This document shows, piece by piece, positions 21,714-32,461 of a DNA stretch of 64,000 bases (within the stretch, counting starts at the first letter, position 1; each line of letters opens with the position of its first letter). The stretch is from Abiotrophia defectiva ATCC 49176. GTDB taxonomy: Bacteria; Bacillota; Bacilli; Lactobacillales; Aerococcaceae. The position numbers and the translations under genes were made by a program. The stretch covers positions 809,501 to 873,500 of the forward strand of contig NZ_CP146287.1 in NCBI RefSeq assembly GCF_037041345.1, written 5' to 3'. A model generated the notes under the pieces. The model was not told the origin of the DNA. It saw only the letters and a list, made by a program, of their open reading frames with translations, and made no database searches.

Positions 21714-24068
21714 GTGACGGATCAGAAGATTTTTAGCACCTTGGAATTCGGTAAAATCAAACAAGCCGTGCAACATTATCTCCAGACCGAGTCGGCTGAG
21801 CGCCTGGTTCAAGCCATGGCGCCTAGCGACCAGCTGGATACCATTCAAACATGGCAGTCAGAAACCGAGCAAGCGCTCGGTATTTTGATGCAGGGAAAAG
21901 TATTACCGATTCCACGCCTAGTCAATATCGACATGGCGCTTAAACGCTTGGAATTAGGCGCCAGCCTTAATGGCCAGGAACTGGCCGGTATTGCCAAGCT
22001 CCTATCGACCATCCACCAACTCATGAAGTTCTTCGACCAGTTGGCAGCCGAAGAGAAGACCTATCCAGCCCTTACGGCCTGGGTCTACCAAGTGGTGACC
22101 TTGCCAGAAATTGAAGCAGAACTGGCCCAAGCCATTGACGAAGATGGCTCGGTCCTCTCATCGGCTTCGGTTCTCTTGGCCAGCATCCGTCGCCAACAAG
22201 GCCAGATGGAGCAGCAAATCCGCCTGCAACTCAACCAACTGCTTAAGTCCAAGGCCAGCCAATTGTCTGATGCTTTGGTCACTATGCGGAATGACCGTTA
22301 TGTTTTGCCGGTCAAGGCCGAGTACAAGCATCAATTTGGCGGGACAGTCCACGACCAGTCTTCAACGGGCCAGACACTCTATATTGAGCCCCAGTCTGTC
22401 ATGGAGCTTAACAACAAGCGAGCTGAATTGCAACGAGCCGAACGCCAAGAAATTGAACGGATTTTAATGGCTCTGTCTGAGGCCCTCATGCCTTATCAAG
22501 AAGAACTCAAGCGCAACGAGTGGGTTGTGGCTCACCTGGACTATATCCAAGCCCGCGCCCACTATGCCAAGTCGCTAGAGGCCACTCGACCAAAATTCTC
22601 CGATCAGCAAATCGTGGCCATCTACCAGGCTCGTCATCCCCTGATTGCAGCAGATAAGATTGTGCCCAACGACATTATTTTGGGTGAGCACTATCAAGCC
22701 CTGATTATTACCGGACCTAACACAGGTGGGAAGACTATTTTGCTTAAGACGCTGGGTCTCTTACAGTTGATGGGGCAGTCTGGGCTCCATATCCCGGCTG
22801 AGGCGGGGAGCCGCCTGGGCATTTTTGATGCCGTCTATGCCGATATCGGAGATGAGCAGTCCATTGAGCAGAACCTGTCCACTTTTAGTTCCCACATGAC
22901 TAATATTGTCAGCATCTTGAATCAGGTGACCGACCGGTCCTTGGTCCTCTTTGACGAGCTGGGTTCGGGGACGGACCCTCAAGAAGGGGCCCTCCTGGCC
23001 ATGGCCATCCTCAACCATTTGCGTAAAATCGGGACCTTGGTCATGGCGACCACCCACTATCCTGAACTTAAGCTCTATGCCCATGAGACAGCCAATACCC
23101 TCAATGCCAGCATGGAATTCGATGCCCAGACCCTGTCGCCAACCTATCGCCTCTTGTTAGGGGTACCGGGCCGGTCCAACGCCTTTGATATTTCGGGGCG
23201 TCTGGGTTTGGATCCAAGTATTTTGGCGGAAGCCCGTCAAGGGATTAAGGAAGACAGCCAAGCCCTCAACGACATGGTGGCCAAGCTTGAAGAAGAGCGG
23301 CGTCAAGCTGAGTTAGACCATGAAGCAGCCCAAGAATTGTTGGAAGAGGCCCAACAGCTACATGCCGATTTGCGTCATGAATACAACCGCTGGTTAGAAG
23401 CCAAGGAACGCCTGCAAGACAAGGCCAAGCAAGAAGCTAATGCCAAGGTGGCCCAGGCTCAGGCGCAAGCCGAAGCCTTGATTCAAGAGATTCGTGACTT
23501 GCAGTTAGAACAAGGCCAGAATCAGACCATCAAGGAGCATGTCTTGATTGAGAAACGAGCTGGCTTTGAGCAACTCAAGCAACCCGAAAATCTCAAGAAG
23601 AATAAGGTCCTTAAGAAGGCTAAGAACAACCGTCAACTCAAGGTAGGGGACGATGTGGAGGTCTTAAGCTATGGCCAACGCGGGACTATTATTGAAGTCA
23701 AGGGCAAGGAATACATTGTCCAAATGGGGATTCTTAAGATGAAGTTTGAGCAGGAAGAACTAGAACCGCTCAATCAAGTGGAGACCAAGACCAAGGTCAA
23801 TGTTCACCGCCAAGCAGGACCTAAGGTGCAGACTAGCTTAGACCTGCGAGGCGAACGCTATGAGCAAGCCCTTTATCGACTGCGCCAATACTTGGATGCG
23901 GCGCTACTGTCCAACCATCCTATGGTCACCATTATTCATGGTAAGGGGACCGGGGCGCTGAGACAGGGAGTTAAGGAAGACCTAGCCAAACATCCTCAGG
24001 TTGACCGCTTCGAATATTCGCCAGCCAATGCAGGTGGTAATGGTTCGACCATCGTTTATTTCAAGTAG
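21714..24068 (+). CDS. mutS2: MutS2 family ATPase/endonuclease
   Basis: A 784-residue protein that resolves branched DNA or collided ribosomes rather than correcting mismatches. The N-terminal part lacks the mismatch-recognition domain of MutS. The clamp region leads to the ATPase with Walker A GPNTGGKT at about residues 334-341, STFSSHMTNI, and Walker B LVLFDELGSGTDP. A long coiled coil rich in Glu, Gln and Ala covers about 515-620, then a small KOW-like segment (LKVGDDVEVLSYGQRGTI). The C-terminal Smr endonuclease domain has LDLRGERYEQAL and IIHGKGTGALR. Full length. The start is GTG at 21714 after AAAGGAGGAATTCAAG. It is the third gene of the zapA-cvpA-mutS2 operon. Confidence 0.95.
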   Translation: MTDQKIFSTLEFGKIKQAVQHYLQTESAERLVQAMAPSDQLDTIQTWQSETEQALGILMQGKVLPIPRLVNIDMALKRLELGASLNGQELAGIAKLLSTIHQLMKFFDQLAAEEKTYPALTAWVYQVVTLPEIEAELAQAIDEDGSVLSSASVLLASIRRQQGQMEQQIRLQLNQLLKSKASQLSDALVTMRNDRYVLPVKAEYKHQFGGTVHDQSSTGQTLYIEPQSVMELNNKRAELQRAERQEIERILMALSEALMPYQEELKRNEWVVAHLDYIQARAHYAKSLEATRPKFSDQQIVAIYQARHPLIAADKIVPNDIILGEHYQALIITGPNTGGKTILLKTLGLLQLMGQSGLHIPAEAGSRLGIFDAVYADIGDEQSIEQNLSTFSSHMTNIVSILNQVTDRSLVLFDELGSGTDPQEGALLAMAILNHLRKIGTLVMATTHYPELKLYAHETANTLNASMEFDAQTLSPTYRLLLGVPGRSNAFDISGRLGLDPSILAEARQGIKEDSQALNDMVAKLEEERRQAELDHEAAQELLEEAQQLHADLRHEYNRWLEAKERLQDKAKQEANAKVAQAQAQAEALIQEIRDLQLEQGQNQTIKEHVLIEKRAGFEQLKQPENLKKNKVLKKAKNNRQLKVGDDVEVLSYGQRGTIIEVKGKEYIVQMGILKMKFEQEELEPLNQVETKTKVNVHRQAGPKVQTSLDLRGERYEQALYRLRQYLDAALLSNHPMVTIIHGKGTGALRQGVKEDLAKHPQVDRFEYSPANAGGNGSTIVYFK

Positions 24069-24142
24069 TGAGCAAAAAAATAGGCGTCCTCACAGTCCAG
24101 TGATACAATAGGAGTATCACAAGCAAAAGGGGAGTCTGTATT

Positions 24143-24454
24143 ATGGCAAAACATTTAACAGATGCTGAATTTTTAACTTCAACTGCAGAAGGCGTAACCG
24201 TTGTTGACTTTTGGGCACCATGGTGTGGACCTTGTCGTATGCAAGGGCCAGTTATCGATGCGCTCAGCGAGAAATATGAAGGTCAAGTAGAATTCTTCAA
24301 GATGAACGTAGATGAAGAGCAAAAAGTAGCTCAAGAGTTTGGCGTCATGTCTATTCCAACACTCTTGGTTAAGAAAGATGGTCAGCCCGTTGAAAAACTC
24401 ATCGGCTACCATGACCAAGCTAAGTTAGAAGCCATTCTAGCACAATACTTATAA
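24143..24454 (+). CDS. trxA: Thioredoxin
   Basis: A 103-residue thiol-disulfide reductant with the active site WCGPC at residues 27-31 and the cis-proline loop SIPTLLV. The fold is complete (VVDFWAPW, EFFKMNVDEE, IGYHDQAKLEAIL). It is reduced by thioredoxin reductase and supplies electrons to ribonucleotide reductase, methionine sulfoxide reductase and peroxidases. AAAAGGGGAG precedes ATG at a normal distance. A TACAAT lies about 35 bases upstream but lacks a good -35, so it may also be read through from mutS2. A terminator follows. Confidence 0.96.
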   Translation: MAKHLTDAEFLTSTAEGVTVVDFWAPWCGPCRMQGPVIDALSEKYEGQVEFFKMNVDEEQKVAQEFGVMSIPTLLVKKDGQPVEKLIGYHDQAKLEAILAQYL

Positions 24455-24492
24455 GTCGATTAGCCTGTGAGCTAGCTGGCTTAGAAGCCAAG

Positions 24493-24522
24493 AGGCGACT
24501 CCCAGGTGAGTTCGCCTTTTTT
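24493..24522 (+). terminator. trxA terminator
   Basis: AGGCGACTC pairs with GAGTTCGCCT (one bulged T) around CCAGGT and runs into a T tract ending at 24522. Confidence 0.85.
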
Positions 24523-24733
24523 GGTCGTCCAAATAGGAGGTCATTAGCCCCTATCTATAAGAAAAAACTATAGATAAGAGGCCCTGGGAGCAAATGTATT
24601 TTTAGTGTCTTTTTATAGGGCCTGAGGTCATTATATCAGGTCTTGAGACACCTAGTATCGAAATGTTAAACGAACAAATATTTTATAAAAAAATCAAAGA
24701 CTAAAATTCGTTCTTTGGAAGCGGTCACTTGAA
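24523..24733. other. Intergenic region with nested inverted repeats upstream of atp operon
   Basis: No gene seen in this part of a ~400-base gap. Two structures stand out: TATCTATA (24552-24559) with TATAGATA (24569-24576) around an A-rich loop, and a nested pair GTGTCT (24605-24610)/AGACAC (24646-24651) enclosing CCTGA (24621-24625)/TCAGG (24636-24640). No T tract follows either. Their role is unknown. Confidence 0.5.
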
Positions 24734-24762
24734 TTGTCAAGCAGATTTGAAAGTGATATAGT
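24734..24762 (+). promoter_or_regulatory. atp operon promoter
   Basis: TTGTCA (24734-24739), a 17-base spacer and TATAGT (24757-24762), about 90 bases before atpB. Confidence 0.85.
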
Positions 24763-24772
24763 AGAGTAATAA

Positions 24773-25570
<798 letters not shown>

Positions 25571-25592
25571 ACTGACTATATTTATTGATTAA

Positions 25593-25820
<228 letters not shown>

Positions 25821-25859
25821 GCCAGCTGACACTTGAAGGTCAAATTCGGGAGGCTATAT

Positions 25860-26372
25860 ATGAACACGCTGTTATTAAATACAAGTATCAATACCTCGTT
25901 GGGCCATACCATTGTTACCTTGGTGGCCTTCGTGATTTTGCTTCTCATCGTGAAACACTTTGCCTGGGGCCCGCTGACTAAGATTTTGTCAGAGCGCAAA
26001 CAGGTCATTGACCACGACATTCAGACGGCTGCTTCTGAAAAGGCAGCTGCCCAAGACGCCAACCGTGATGCGCAATTAGCTTTGCGTGACGCACGGGCGG
26101 AAGCAACTCAAATTATCTTGCAAGCTAAGAAACAAAGCCTGCAAGTTCAAGACACCATGCTCAAGGAAGCAAAAGAAGAGGTTATCCGCATGAAGGAGAC
26201 CGCTCAGAAGGATATTGCCTTGGAACGTCGCCGTATGTTAAGTGACTTACGGGCAGAATTGACTGACATCTCCATTGAGATTGCTGAGAAGATTATCCAA
26301 CGGGAAATCAAACCAGAAGACTATCACCGTTTAGTGGACGACTTTATTGAAGGAATGGATGATATATCATGA
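25860..26372 (+). CDS. atpF: F1Fo ATP synthase subunit b
   Basis: A 170-residue peripheral-stalk subunit. One N-terminal membrane helix (TIVTLVAFVILLLIVKHFAWG) is followed by a long charged coiled coil (DIQTAASEKAAAQDANRDAQ onward) that dimerises and reaches F1. The C-terminus (EDYHRLVDDFIEGM) normally contacts subunit delta. The frame opens at 25833, but GGGAGGCTATAT before the ATG at 25860 fixes the start. Its last four bases (ATGA) are the start of atpH. The protein itself looks ordinary, which makes the unusual delta partner more interesting. Confidence 0.95.
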   Translation: MNTLLLNTSINTSLGHTIVTLVAFVILLLIVKHFAWGPLTKILSERKQVIDHDIQTAASEKAAAQDANRDAQLALRDARAEATQIILQAKKQSLQVQDTMLKEAKEEVIRMKETAQKDIALERRRMLSDLRAELTDISIEIAEKIIQREIKPEDYHRLVDDFIEGMDDIS

Positions 26373-26926
26373 CAGAAGAAGTAAAGCAAGCCTCTGTCTC
26401 TCTCAAGCGTCCTCAAATTGCTGATATGGAAGAGGCTAAGAAGAAGCGGGAGAAAACCTTCGAAGAGAAATTGTTGCGCAAGATGCAACAAGAATACCTG
26501 GAAACCTATCATGGTGAGGTCGCCCAGGCTGCGGCTAGTAATCAAGCAGGGGAATCGTCTGATGCGGATCAGGTTCGGGACGAGAACCGGACCCAGTATG
26601 AGGACCGTCTCTTAGACAAGCTCATGGCGCAAATTTCAAGTGGTTATGAAAACCATGATGAACGTCGCCGCCAAGTCCGTTCTGAGACCTTGATGATTAC
26701 CAGTGCCGTGCCTTTGACTGAAGATGAGAAGGAAAAGATGACCCGTAAATTCATGGAAATTACTAAGAAGCCTCTGCGTCGCATTACGACGGTGGTCGAC
26801 CCTAGCTTGATTACTGGGGTGCGTCTACAGTCAGAGACCTTCTACTATGAAGTGACAGGGCAGAAGAAATTAAGAGAAATACGTGCCTTCTTAGAAAAAG
26901 GCTGGTTACAAGGAGATGAATCGTAG
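26369..26926 (+). CDS. atpH: F1Fo ATP synthase subunit delta, divergent N-terminal domain
   Basis: A 185-residue subunit linking the peripheral stalk to F1. Only the C-terminal part is recognisable: MITSAVPLTEDEKEKM, then VVDPSLITGVRL and TGQKKLREIRAFL, at about residues 108-178, match the C-terminal domain of delta/OSCP. Residues 1-105 do not show the usual six-helix bundle that grips the alpha subunits; they are a very charged, Lys/Glu/Gln-rich stretch (EEAKKKREKTFEEKLLRKMQ; DADQVRDENRTQYEDRLLDK). Other frames give nothing better, so a frameshift is unlikely. It overlaps atpF by four bases and abuts atpA with no gap, so position and role are secure while the architecture is odd. Confidence 0.85.
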   Translation: MTEEVKQASVSLKRPQIADMEEAKKKREKTFEEKLLRKMQQEYLETYHGEVAQAAASNQAGESSDADQVRDENRTQYEDRLLDKLMAQISSGYENHDERRRQVRSETLMITSAVPLTEDEKEKMTRKFMEITKKPLRRITTVVDPSLITGVRLQSETFYYEVTGQKKLREIRAFLEKGWLQGDES

Positions 26927-28447
26927 ATGACAGAGCGTTTAGAAGATCGTTTACGTCAACAGATCCGCCGCTTTAGATCGCAAGACAATTTAGAAGAAAT
27001 CGGGACGGTCACCTTTATCGGTGACGGGATTGCCCGTGTTATTGGTCTAGAGAATGTCATGTCAGGTGAGATGGTCGAGTTCGCCAATGGCTCTATCGGC
27101 ATGGTGCAAAACCTAGAATCCAATGACGTGGGGATTATCATTTTCGGTAAGTACGAGAATATCCACGAGGGTGACTTAGTCCGCCGTCTGGGTAAAATCA
27201 TGGAAGTCCCAGTAGGTCCTGGCTTATTGGGGCGTGTTGTGGACCCTCTGGGTCGTCCACTTGATGGCTTAGGTCGGATTGACAGCAACCGGACCCGTCC
27301 AGTTGAGACACCTGCGCCTGGTATCATGGACCGCCAGAGTGTGAATGAACCAATGCAAACAGGGATTAAGGCTGTTGACGCCTTAGTACCAATTGGTCGT
27401 GGTCAACGGGAACTGATTATCGGGGACCGTAAGACAGGGAAGACTTCCTTAGCGGTTGATGCCATTATCAACCAAAAGGGTAAGGATGTTATCTGTATCT
27501 ATGTGGCTATTGGTCAGAAGGAATCCACCGTTAAGAACCTGGTCAACACCTTAGAACAATATGGGGCCATGGACTATACTGTCGTCGTGACAGCTTCTGC
27601 CTCACAACCTGCGCCTTTACTTTACCTAGCGCCTTATTCAGGGACCGCCATCGGGGAAGAATTCATGTATAATGGTCAGCATGTCTTGGTGGTCTACGAT
27701 GACCTATCTAAGCAAGCTGCAGCCTATCGTGAAATGTCCCTCCTGCTCAAGCGCCCACCAGGTCGTGAAGCTTATCCAGGGGACGTCTTCTACTTGCATT
27801 CACGCCTCTTAGAGCGTAGTGCCAAACTCAGTGACGCCTTAGGTGGTGGGTCCTTGACCTCTCTGCCAATCGTGGAAACCCAGGCTGGGGATATTTCAGC
27901 CTACATTCCAACCAACGTCATTTCCATCACCGACGGTCAAATCTTCCTGGAAAGTGATCTCTTCTTCTCGGGTATTCGACCTGCTATTAACGCTGGTCTG
28001 TCAGTTTCCCGGGTAGGGGGAGCAGCTCAGCTCAAACCGATGAAACAGGTCTCTGGGACCTTGCGGATTGACTTGGCTAGCTACCGTGAATTAGAAGCCT
28101 TCACTCAGTTCGGTTCAGATCTAGATGCGGCAACCCAACACAAGCTCAACCGTGGAAAGCGGACCGTAGCGGTGCTCAAGCAGAAGCTGCACAAGACCTT
28201 GCCAGTTGAAGAACAAGTGGTCATCCTCTATGCCTTGATTCATGGCTATATGGATTCTGTGCCACTGGAAATGATTGAAGACTATCAAGACCAACTTATG
28301 ACCTTCTTCCGAGATAACTACGATGTTATCTTGCATGAGATTGTGACTAAGAAGGTTCTACCTGATCAACAGCTCATGGATAGCATCTTGGCTGAATTTG
28401 GCCAACGCTTCCAACCATTGAGTGCGCGGCCTTTGGTCGCTGACTAA
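26927..28447 (+). CDS. atpA: F1Fo ATP synthase subunit alpha
   Basis: A 506-residue non-catalytic nucleotide-binding subunit of F1. Walker A is GDRKTGKT at about residues 166-173, the conserved [14 protein letters not shown] includes the Walker B region, and [18 protein letters not shown] carries the arginine finger. The first 25 residues ([20 protein letters not shown]) are more basic than usual; this tail normally docks into the N-terminal domain of delta, which is also unusual here. It starts directly after the atpH stop. Otherwise standard in length and sequence. Confidence 0.97.
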   Translation: MTERLEDRLRQQIRRFRSQDNLEEIGTVTFIGDGIARVIGLENVMSGEMVEFANGSIGMVQNLESNDVGIIIFGKYENIHEGDLVRRLGKIMEVPVGPGLLGRVVDPLGRPLDGLGRIDSNRTRPVETPAPGIMDRQSVNEPMQTGIKAVDALVPIGRGQRELIIGDRKTGKTSLAVDAIINQKGKDVICIYVAIGQKESTVKNLVNTLEQYGAMDYTVVVTASASQPAPLLYLAPYSGTAIGEEFMYNGQHVLVVYDDLSKQAAAYREMSLLLKRPPGREAYPGDVFYLHSRLLERSAKLSDALGGGSLTSLPIVETQAGDISAYIPTNVISITDGQIFLESDLFFSGIRPAINAGLSVSRVGGAAQLKPMKQVSGTLRIDLASYRELEAFTQFGSDLDAATQHKLNRGKRTVAVLKQKLHKTLPVEEQVVILYALIHGYMDSVPLEMIEDYQDQLMTFFRDNYDVILHEIVTKKVLPDQQLMDSILAEFGQRFQPLSARPLVAD

Positions 28448-28469
28448 GCCTGAGGAGGGGCGGACATAA

Positions 28470-29411
28470 ATGGCTTTAAATGAAATTAAAAAGCGGATTG
28501 AGTCCACTAAAAAGACTGCCCAAATCACCAATGCCATGCGGATGGTGTCGGCTGCCAAGTATAACAAGATGGCCCAAGACGCCAAGGATTACTTCCTCTA
28601 TGCTGAGAAAGTGCGCAAGATGGTCTCCCATGTGGCCAAGTCTCAGTTAGAGCTCTTAGACGATGGGGTGCCCATTCGTCAAGACGGGCTCAACTATATC
28701 GACTTTCACGATATGCTCTTAGAGCGTCCCGTTAAGAAGACCGGCTATCTGATTATTTCCTCAGACCGTGGTTTGGCGGGGAGCTACAACTCCTCCATCA
28801 TCAAGGCGGTCCAACAGATGTTTGAAGAAGACCATGCCGACAAGAGTGAGATTGTGGTCTTGGCCATTGGGGAGCCCATTGCCAAGTTTTGTCGCGAGAA
28901 CGGCTACTATGTTGCCAAGGAAATGCATGACATTTCTGACCGACCAACCTTCGGTGAGGTACAAGCCATCGTCAAGCGGGCGGTCAAGCTCTTCAAGGAG
29001 CAGGCCTTCGATGCCCTCTATGTCTGCTACAATCACCATATTAACGCGGTTAGTTCCCAATTCCGGGCTGACCAGGTCTTGCCTTTGACTGATTTAGATG
29101 TCTTAGATGAGGATGAGGATGATATGGCCAATGTTGACTATCTAGTAGAGCCCTCTCAAGGGGCCTTGCTAGACGTGCTCCTGCCACAGTTTGCGGAGAG
29201 TCAGATTTATGGGGCCATTGTCGATGCCAAGACGGCTGAACACGGCAGTCGTATGAACGCCATGCGCAGTGCGACAGACGCAGCCAATGAGATGATTGAC
29301 GCCTTGAGGCAACAATTCAACCAAGAACGTCAATTACGAGTAACCAATGAAATTTTAGAGATTATCAATGGGGCCAATGCCCTGAATGATAATAAGAAGA
29401 AGGAGGATTAG
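28470..29411 (+). CDS. atpG: F1Fo ATP synthase subunit gamma
   Basis: A 313-residue rotor shaft subunit. The N-terminal helix (LNEIKKRIESTKKTAQITNA) and the C-terminal helix (SRMNAMRSATDAANEMIDAL, RQLRVTNEILEII) form the coiled-coil axle that rotates inside alpha3beta3. The central Rossmann-like domain is present (LIISSDRGLAGSYN). It is some 20 residues longer than many family members because of an insertion near residues 65-80 and an acidic loop (LDEDEDDMANVD) near 210. GAGGAGGGGCGG precedes ATG. Confidence 0.95.
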   Translation: MALNEIKKRIESTKKTAQITNAMRMVSAAKYNKMAQDAKDYFLYAEKVRKMVSHVAKSQLELLDDGVPIRQDGLNYIDFHDMLLERPVKKTGYLIISSDRGLAGSYNSSIIKAVQQMFEEDHADKSEIVVLAIGEPIAKFCRENGYYVAKEMHDISDRPTFGEVQAIVKRAVKLFKEQAFDALYVCYNHHINAVSSQFRADQVLPLTDLDVLDEDEDDMANVDYLVEPSQGALLDVLLPQFAESQIYGAIVDAKTAEHGSRMNAMRSATDAANEMIDALRQQFNQERQLRVTNEILEIINGANALNDNKKKED

Positions 29412-30872
<1,461 letters not shown>

Positions 30873-30885
30873 GAAGGTGACCACT

Positions 30886-31332
30886 ATGGCCAATCCAAAG
30901 GACCAGCATACCATGCGGGTACGCATTTACTCGCCTCAAGGGGTTATCTACGATCACCAAGCCCTGTCCTGTAGTGTTCGGGCAGTAGATGGTGGCCTAA
31001 CCGTTCTACCTAACCATACGCCAATTTTGGCACCGCTAGAACTTAGCGTTGTCAAGGTGGTGCGGGTGCATGAAGGCTTTACCGATGACTTTATCGCCAT
31101 TAATGGTGGCGTCTTGGAAATGCGCAACAATGAAGTAGAGATTATCTCTAACTATGCTATTCGTGGGAAAGACATTGATGAAGCTCAAGTAAGTGTGGAA
31201 CAACAAGAAGCCGAGATTAATATGCAAGAAGCTATTGCTAACAATGATAACAAGGCCTTTGTCAAGGCTAAGATTGAATTGGACCGGGCAATGAACAAGA
31301 TTACGGCCTTCCGCCGCAAGCGGGGGCTCTAG
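30886..31332 (+). CDS. atpC: F1Fo ATP synthase subunit epsilon
   Basis: A 148-residue subunit that sits at the foot of gamma and can inhibit ATP hydrolysis. The N-terminal beta sandwich (VRIYSPQGVIYDHQALSCSV, GGLTVLPNHTPILAPLE) is followed by the C-terminal helical hairpin (AQVSVEQQEAEINMQEAI, FVKAKIELDRAMNKITAFRR). The frame begins at a GTG at 30877, but AAGGTGACCACT before the ATG at 30886 decides the start. It is slightly longer than average at the N-terminus. Last gene of the atp operon, followed by a terminator. Confidence 0.94.
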   Translation: MANPKDQHTMRVRIYSPQGVIYDHQALSCSVRAVDGGLTVLPNHTPILAPLELSVVKVVRVHEGFTDDFIAINGGVLEMRNNEVEIISNYAIRGKDIDEAQVSVEQQEAEINMQEAIANNDNKAFVKAKIELDRAMNKITAFRRKRGL

Positions 31333-31333
31333 G

Positions 31334-31360
31334 AAAAGGGCTGAATATCAGCCCTTTTTT
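31334..31360 (+). terminator. atp operon terminator
   Basis: AAAGGGCTGA (31335-31344) pairs with TCAGCCCTTT around ATA and continues into a T run. Confidence 0.92.
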
Positions 31361-31444
31361 CATGCCTGAGAGGGCAAGTAACTCGCATTTTTAAGTGGGA
31401 TGGGCTATAATGAACTGTTATTTAAAGTCAGAAAGGAAGCGCTC

Positions 31445-32122
31445 ATGTCAGCTTATGTTATTTTAGTCAGACTCTGTCTGGCCATCCTCTTCGCTGGAGT
31501 TATCGGTTATGATCGCCAACGTAAGAACCGGCCGGCTGGTCTGCGTACCCATATTTTAGTCTGTATCGGAGCTACCGCTATCTCCATGATTCAAGCGGCG
31601 GTCTTCTATCAAAAAATAAATGAATACCCTCAAATTTCGGTAGACCAAGTGCGTTTATTAGCCCCTATCGTCAGCGGGATTGGTTTCTTAGGTGCTGGGA
31701 CCATTGTGGTTACCAAGCAAAGGGTAGCCGGCCTGACCACGGCTGCTTCCCTCTGGACAACTGCGGCGCTGGGGATAGCCCTCGGTATGGGTTACTATGA
31801 AATTGCTGGTTTGACCTTCTTAGGGGTTATTTTTTCCCTAACGGTCATTCGTTTTATTGTCCGTATCCCGGATGTTAAGCGTCTCGAAATCCATTATGTC
31901 CATCGCGTAGCTACCAAGGAATTCTTTGCCGATTTCTTCAAGACTCATCACATTGAGCTAACCGATGTTCAATTCGATGTGACCAATGTAGACGGCAAGA
32001 AGATTTACCGCAATACCTTTACCATTCATTTGCCTAAGGACCTTACCCACGTCCAATTAATCGAAGAATTATCCACCAATCCGGATATTATGAAAGTTCG
32101 CCTTGTCTCGATTAATGAATAG
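31445..32122 (+). CDS. MgtC/SapB-family membrane protein
   Basis: A 225-residue protein. The N-terminal ~130 residues form the MgtC membrane domain, with about five helices and the conserved IGYDRQRKNRPAGLRTHILV motif between the first two. GSGIGFLGAGTI-like VSGIGFLGAGTIVV and LTTAASLWTTAALGIALGMG follow. The C-terminal ~80 residues form a small soluble ACT-like domain (EIHYVHRVATKEF, HIELTDVQFDVTN). MgtC proteins are tied to low-magnesium growth and to control of membrane potential or the ATP synthase in some bacteria, so placement directly after the atp operon is suggestive but may be chance. The ribosome site AGAAAGGAAG fixes the start at 31445. A TATAAT lies at 31406-31411 without a good -35. 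Confidence 0.85.
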   Translation: MSAYVILVRLCLAILFAGVIGYDRQRKNRPAGLRTHILVCIGATAISMIQAAVFYQKINEYPQISVDQVRLLAPIVSGIGFLGAGTIVVTKQRVAGLTTAASLWTTAALGIALGMGYYEIAGLTFLGVIFSLTVIRFIVRIPDVKRLEIHYVHRVATKEFFADFFKTHHIELTDVQFDVTNVDGKKIYRNTFTIHLPKDLTHVQLIEELSTNPDIMKVRLVSINE

Positions 32123-32123
32123 C

Positions 32124-32152
32124 TTGTCATGACCCAACTTTTCTGCTACACT
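32124..32152 (+). promoter_or_regulatory. valS promoter
   Basis: TTGTCA (32124-32129), a 17-base spacer and TACACT (32147-32152), directly after the stop of the MgtC-like gene. Confidence 0.82.
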
Positions 32153-32159
32153 TAGTGTA

Positions 32160-32400
32160 TTCACATAAGAGACGATGAAGAGAAGGGGTTCAACCGCCTA
32201 ATCCAGAGAGGAAGCCTCAGGCTGAAAGCTTCCACAGGATGAACCAAGTAGCTCAGAGTATCAGGTGCCAACGACAGCCCGCTGTCCAGTAGTCCCTGAC
32301 GGAGGAGACACTCCGATAGCAACAGACGAGTGATAAAACTTAGGTGGTACCGCGACTTAGCTCGCCCTAGGCAGCCTTGTGCTGACTAGGGCGATTTTTA
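32160..32400 (+). promoter_or_regulatory. T-box riboswitch controlling valS
   Basis: The hallmark AGGTGGTACCGCG lies at 32342-32354, followed by the terminator hairpin CGCCCTAG (32363-32370)/CTAGGGCG (32386-32393) and a T run. A long Stem I region lies upstream from about 32165. A plausible specifier is GTA, a valine codon, at 32248-32250 in GAACCAAGTAGC, which fits the downstream valS. Uncharged tRNA-Val would pair with the specifier and the T-box and favour read-through. Confidence 0.93.
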
Positions 32401-32461
32401 TTTTGCCCCTGAGACTTCATCAATCAAAGTAAACCTATCATCAACCATCAGGAGGATTCTT

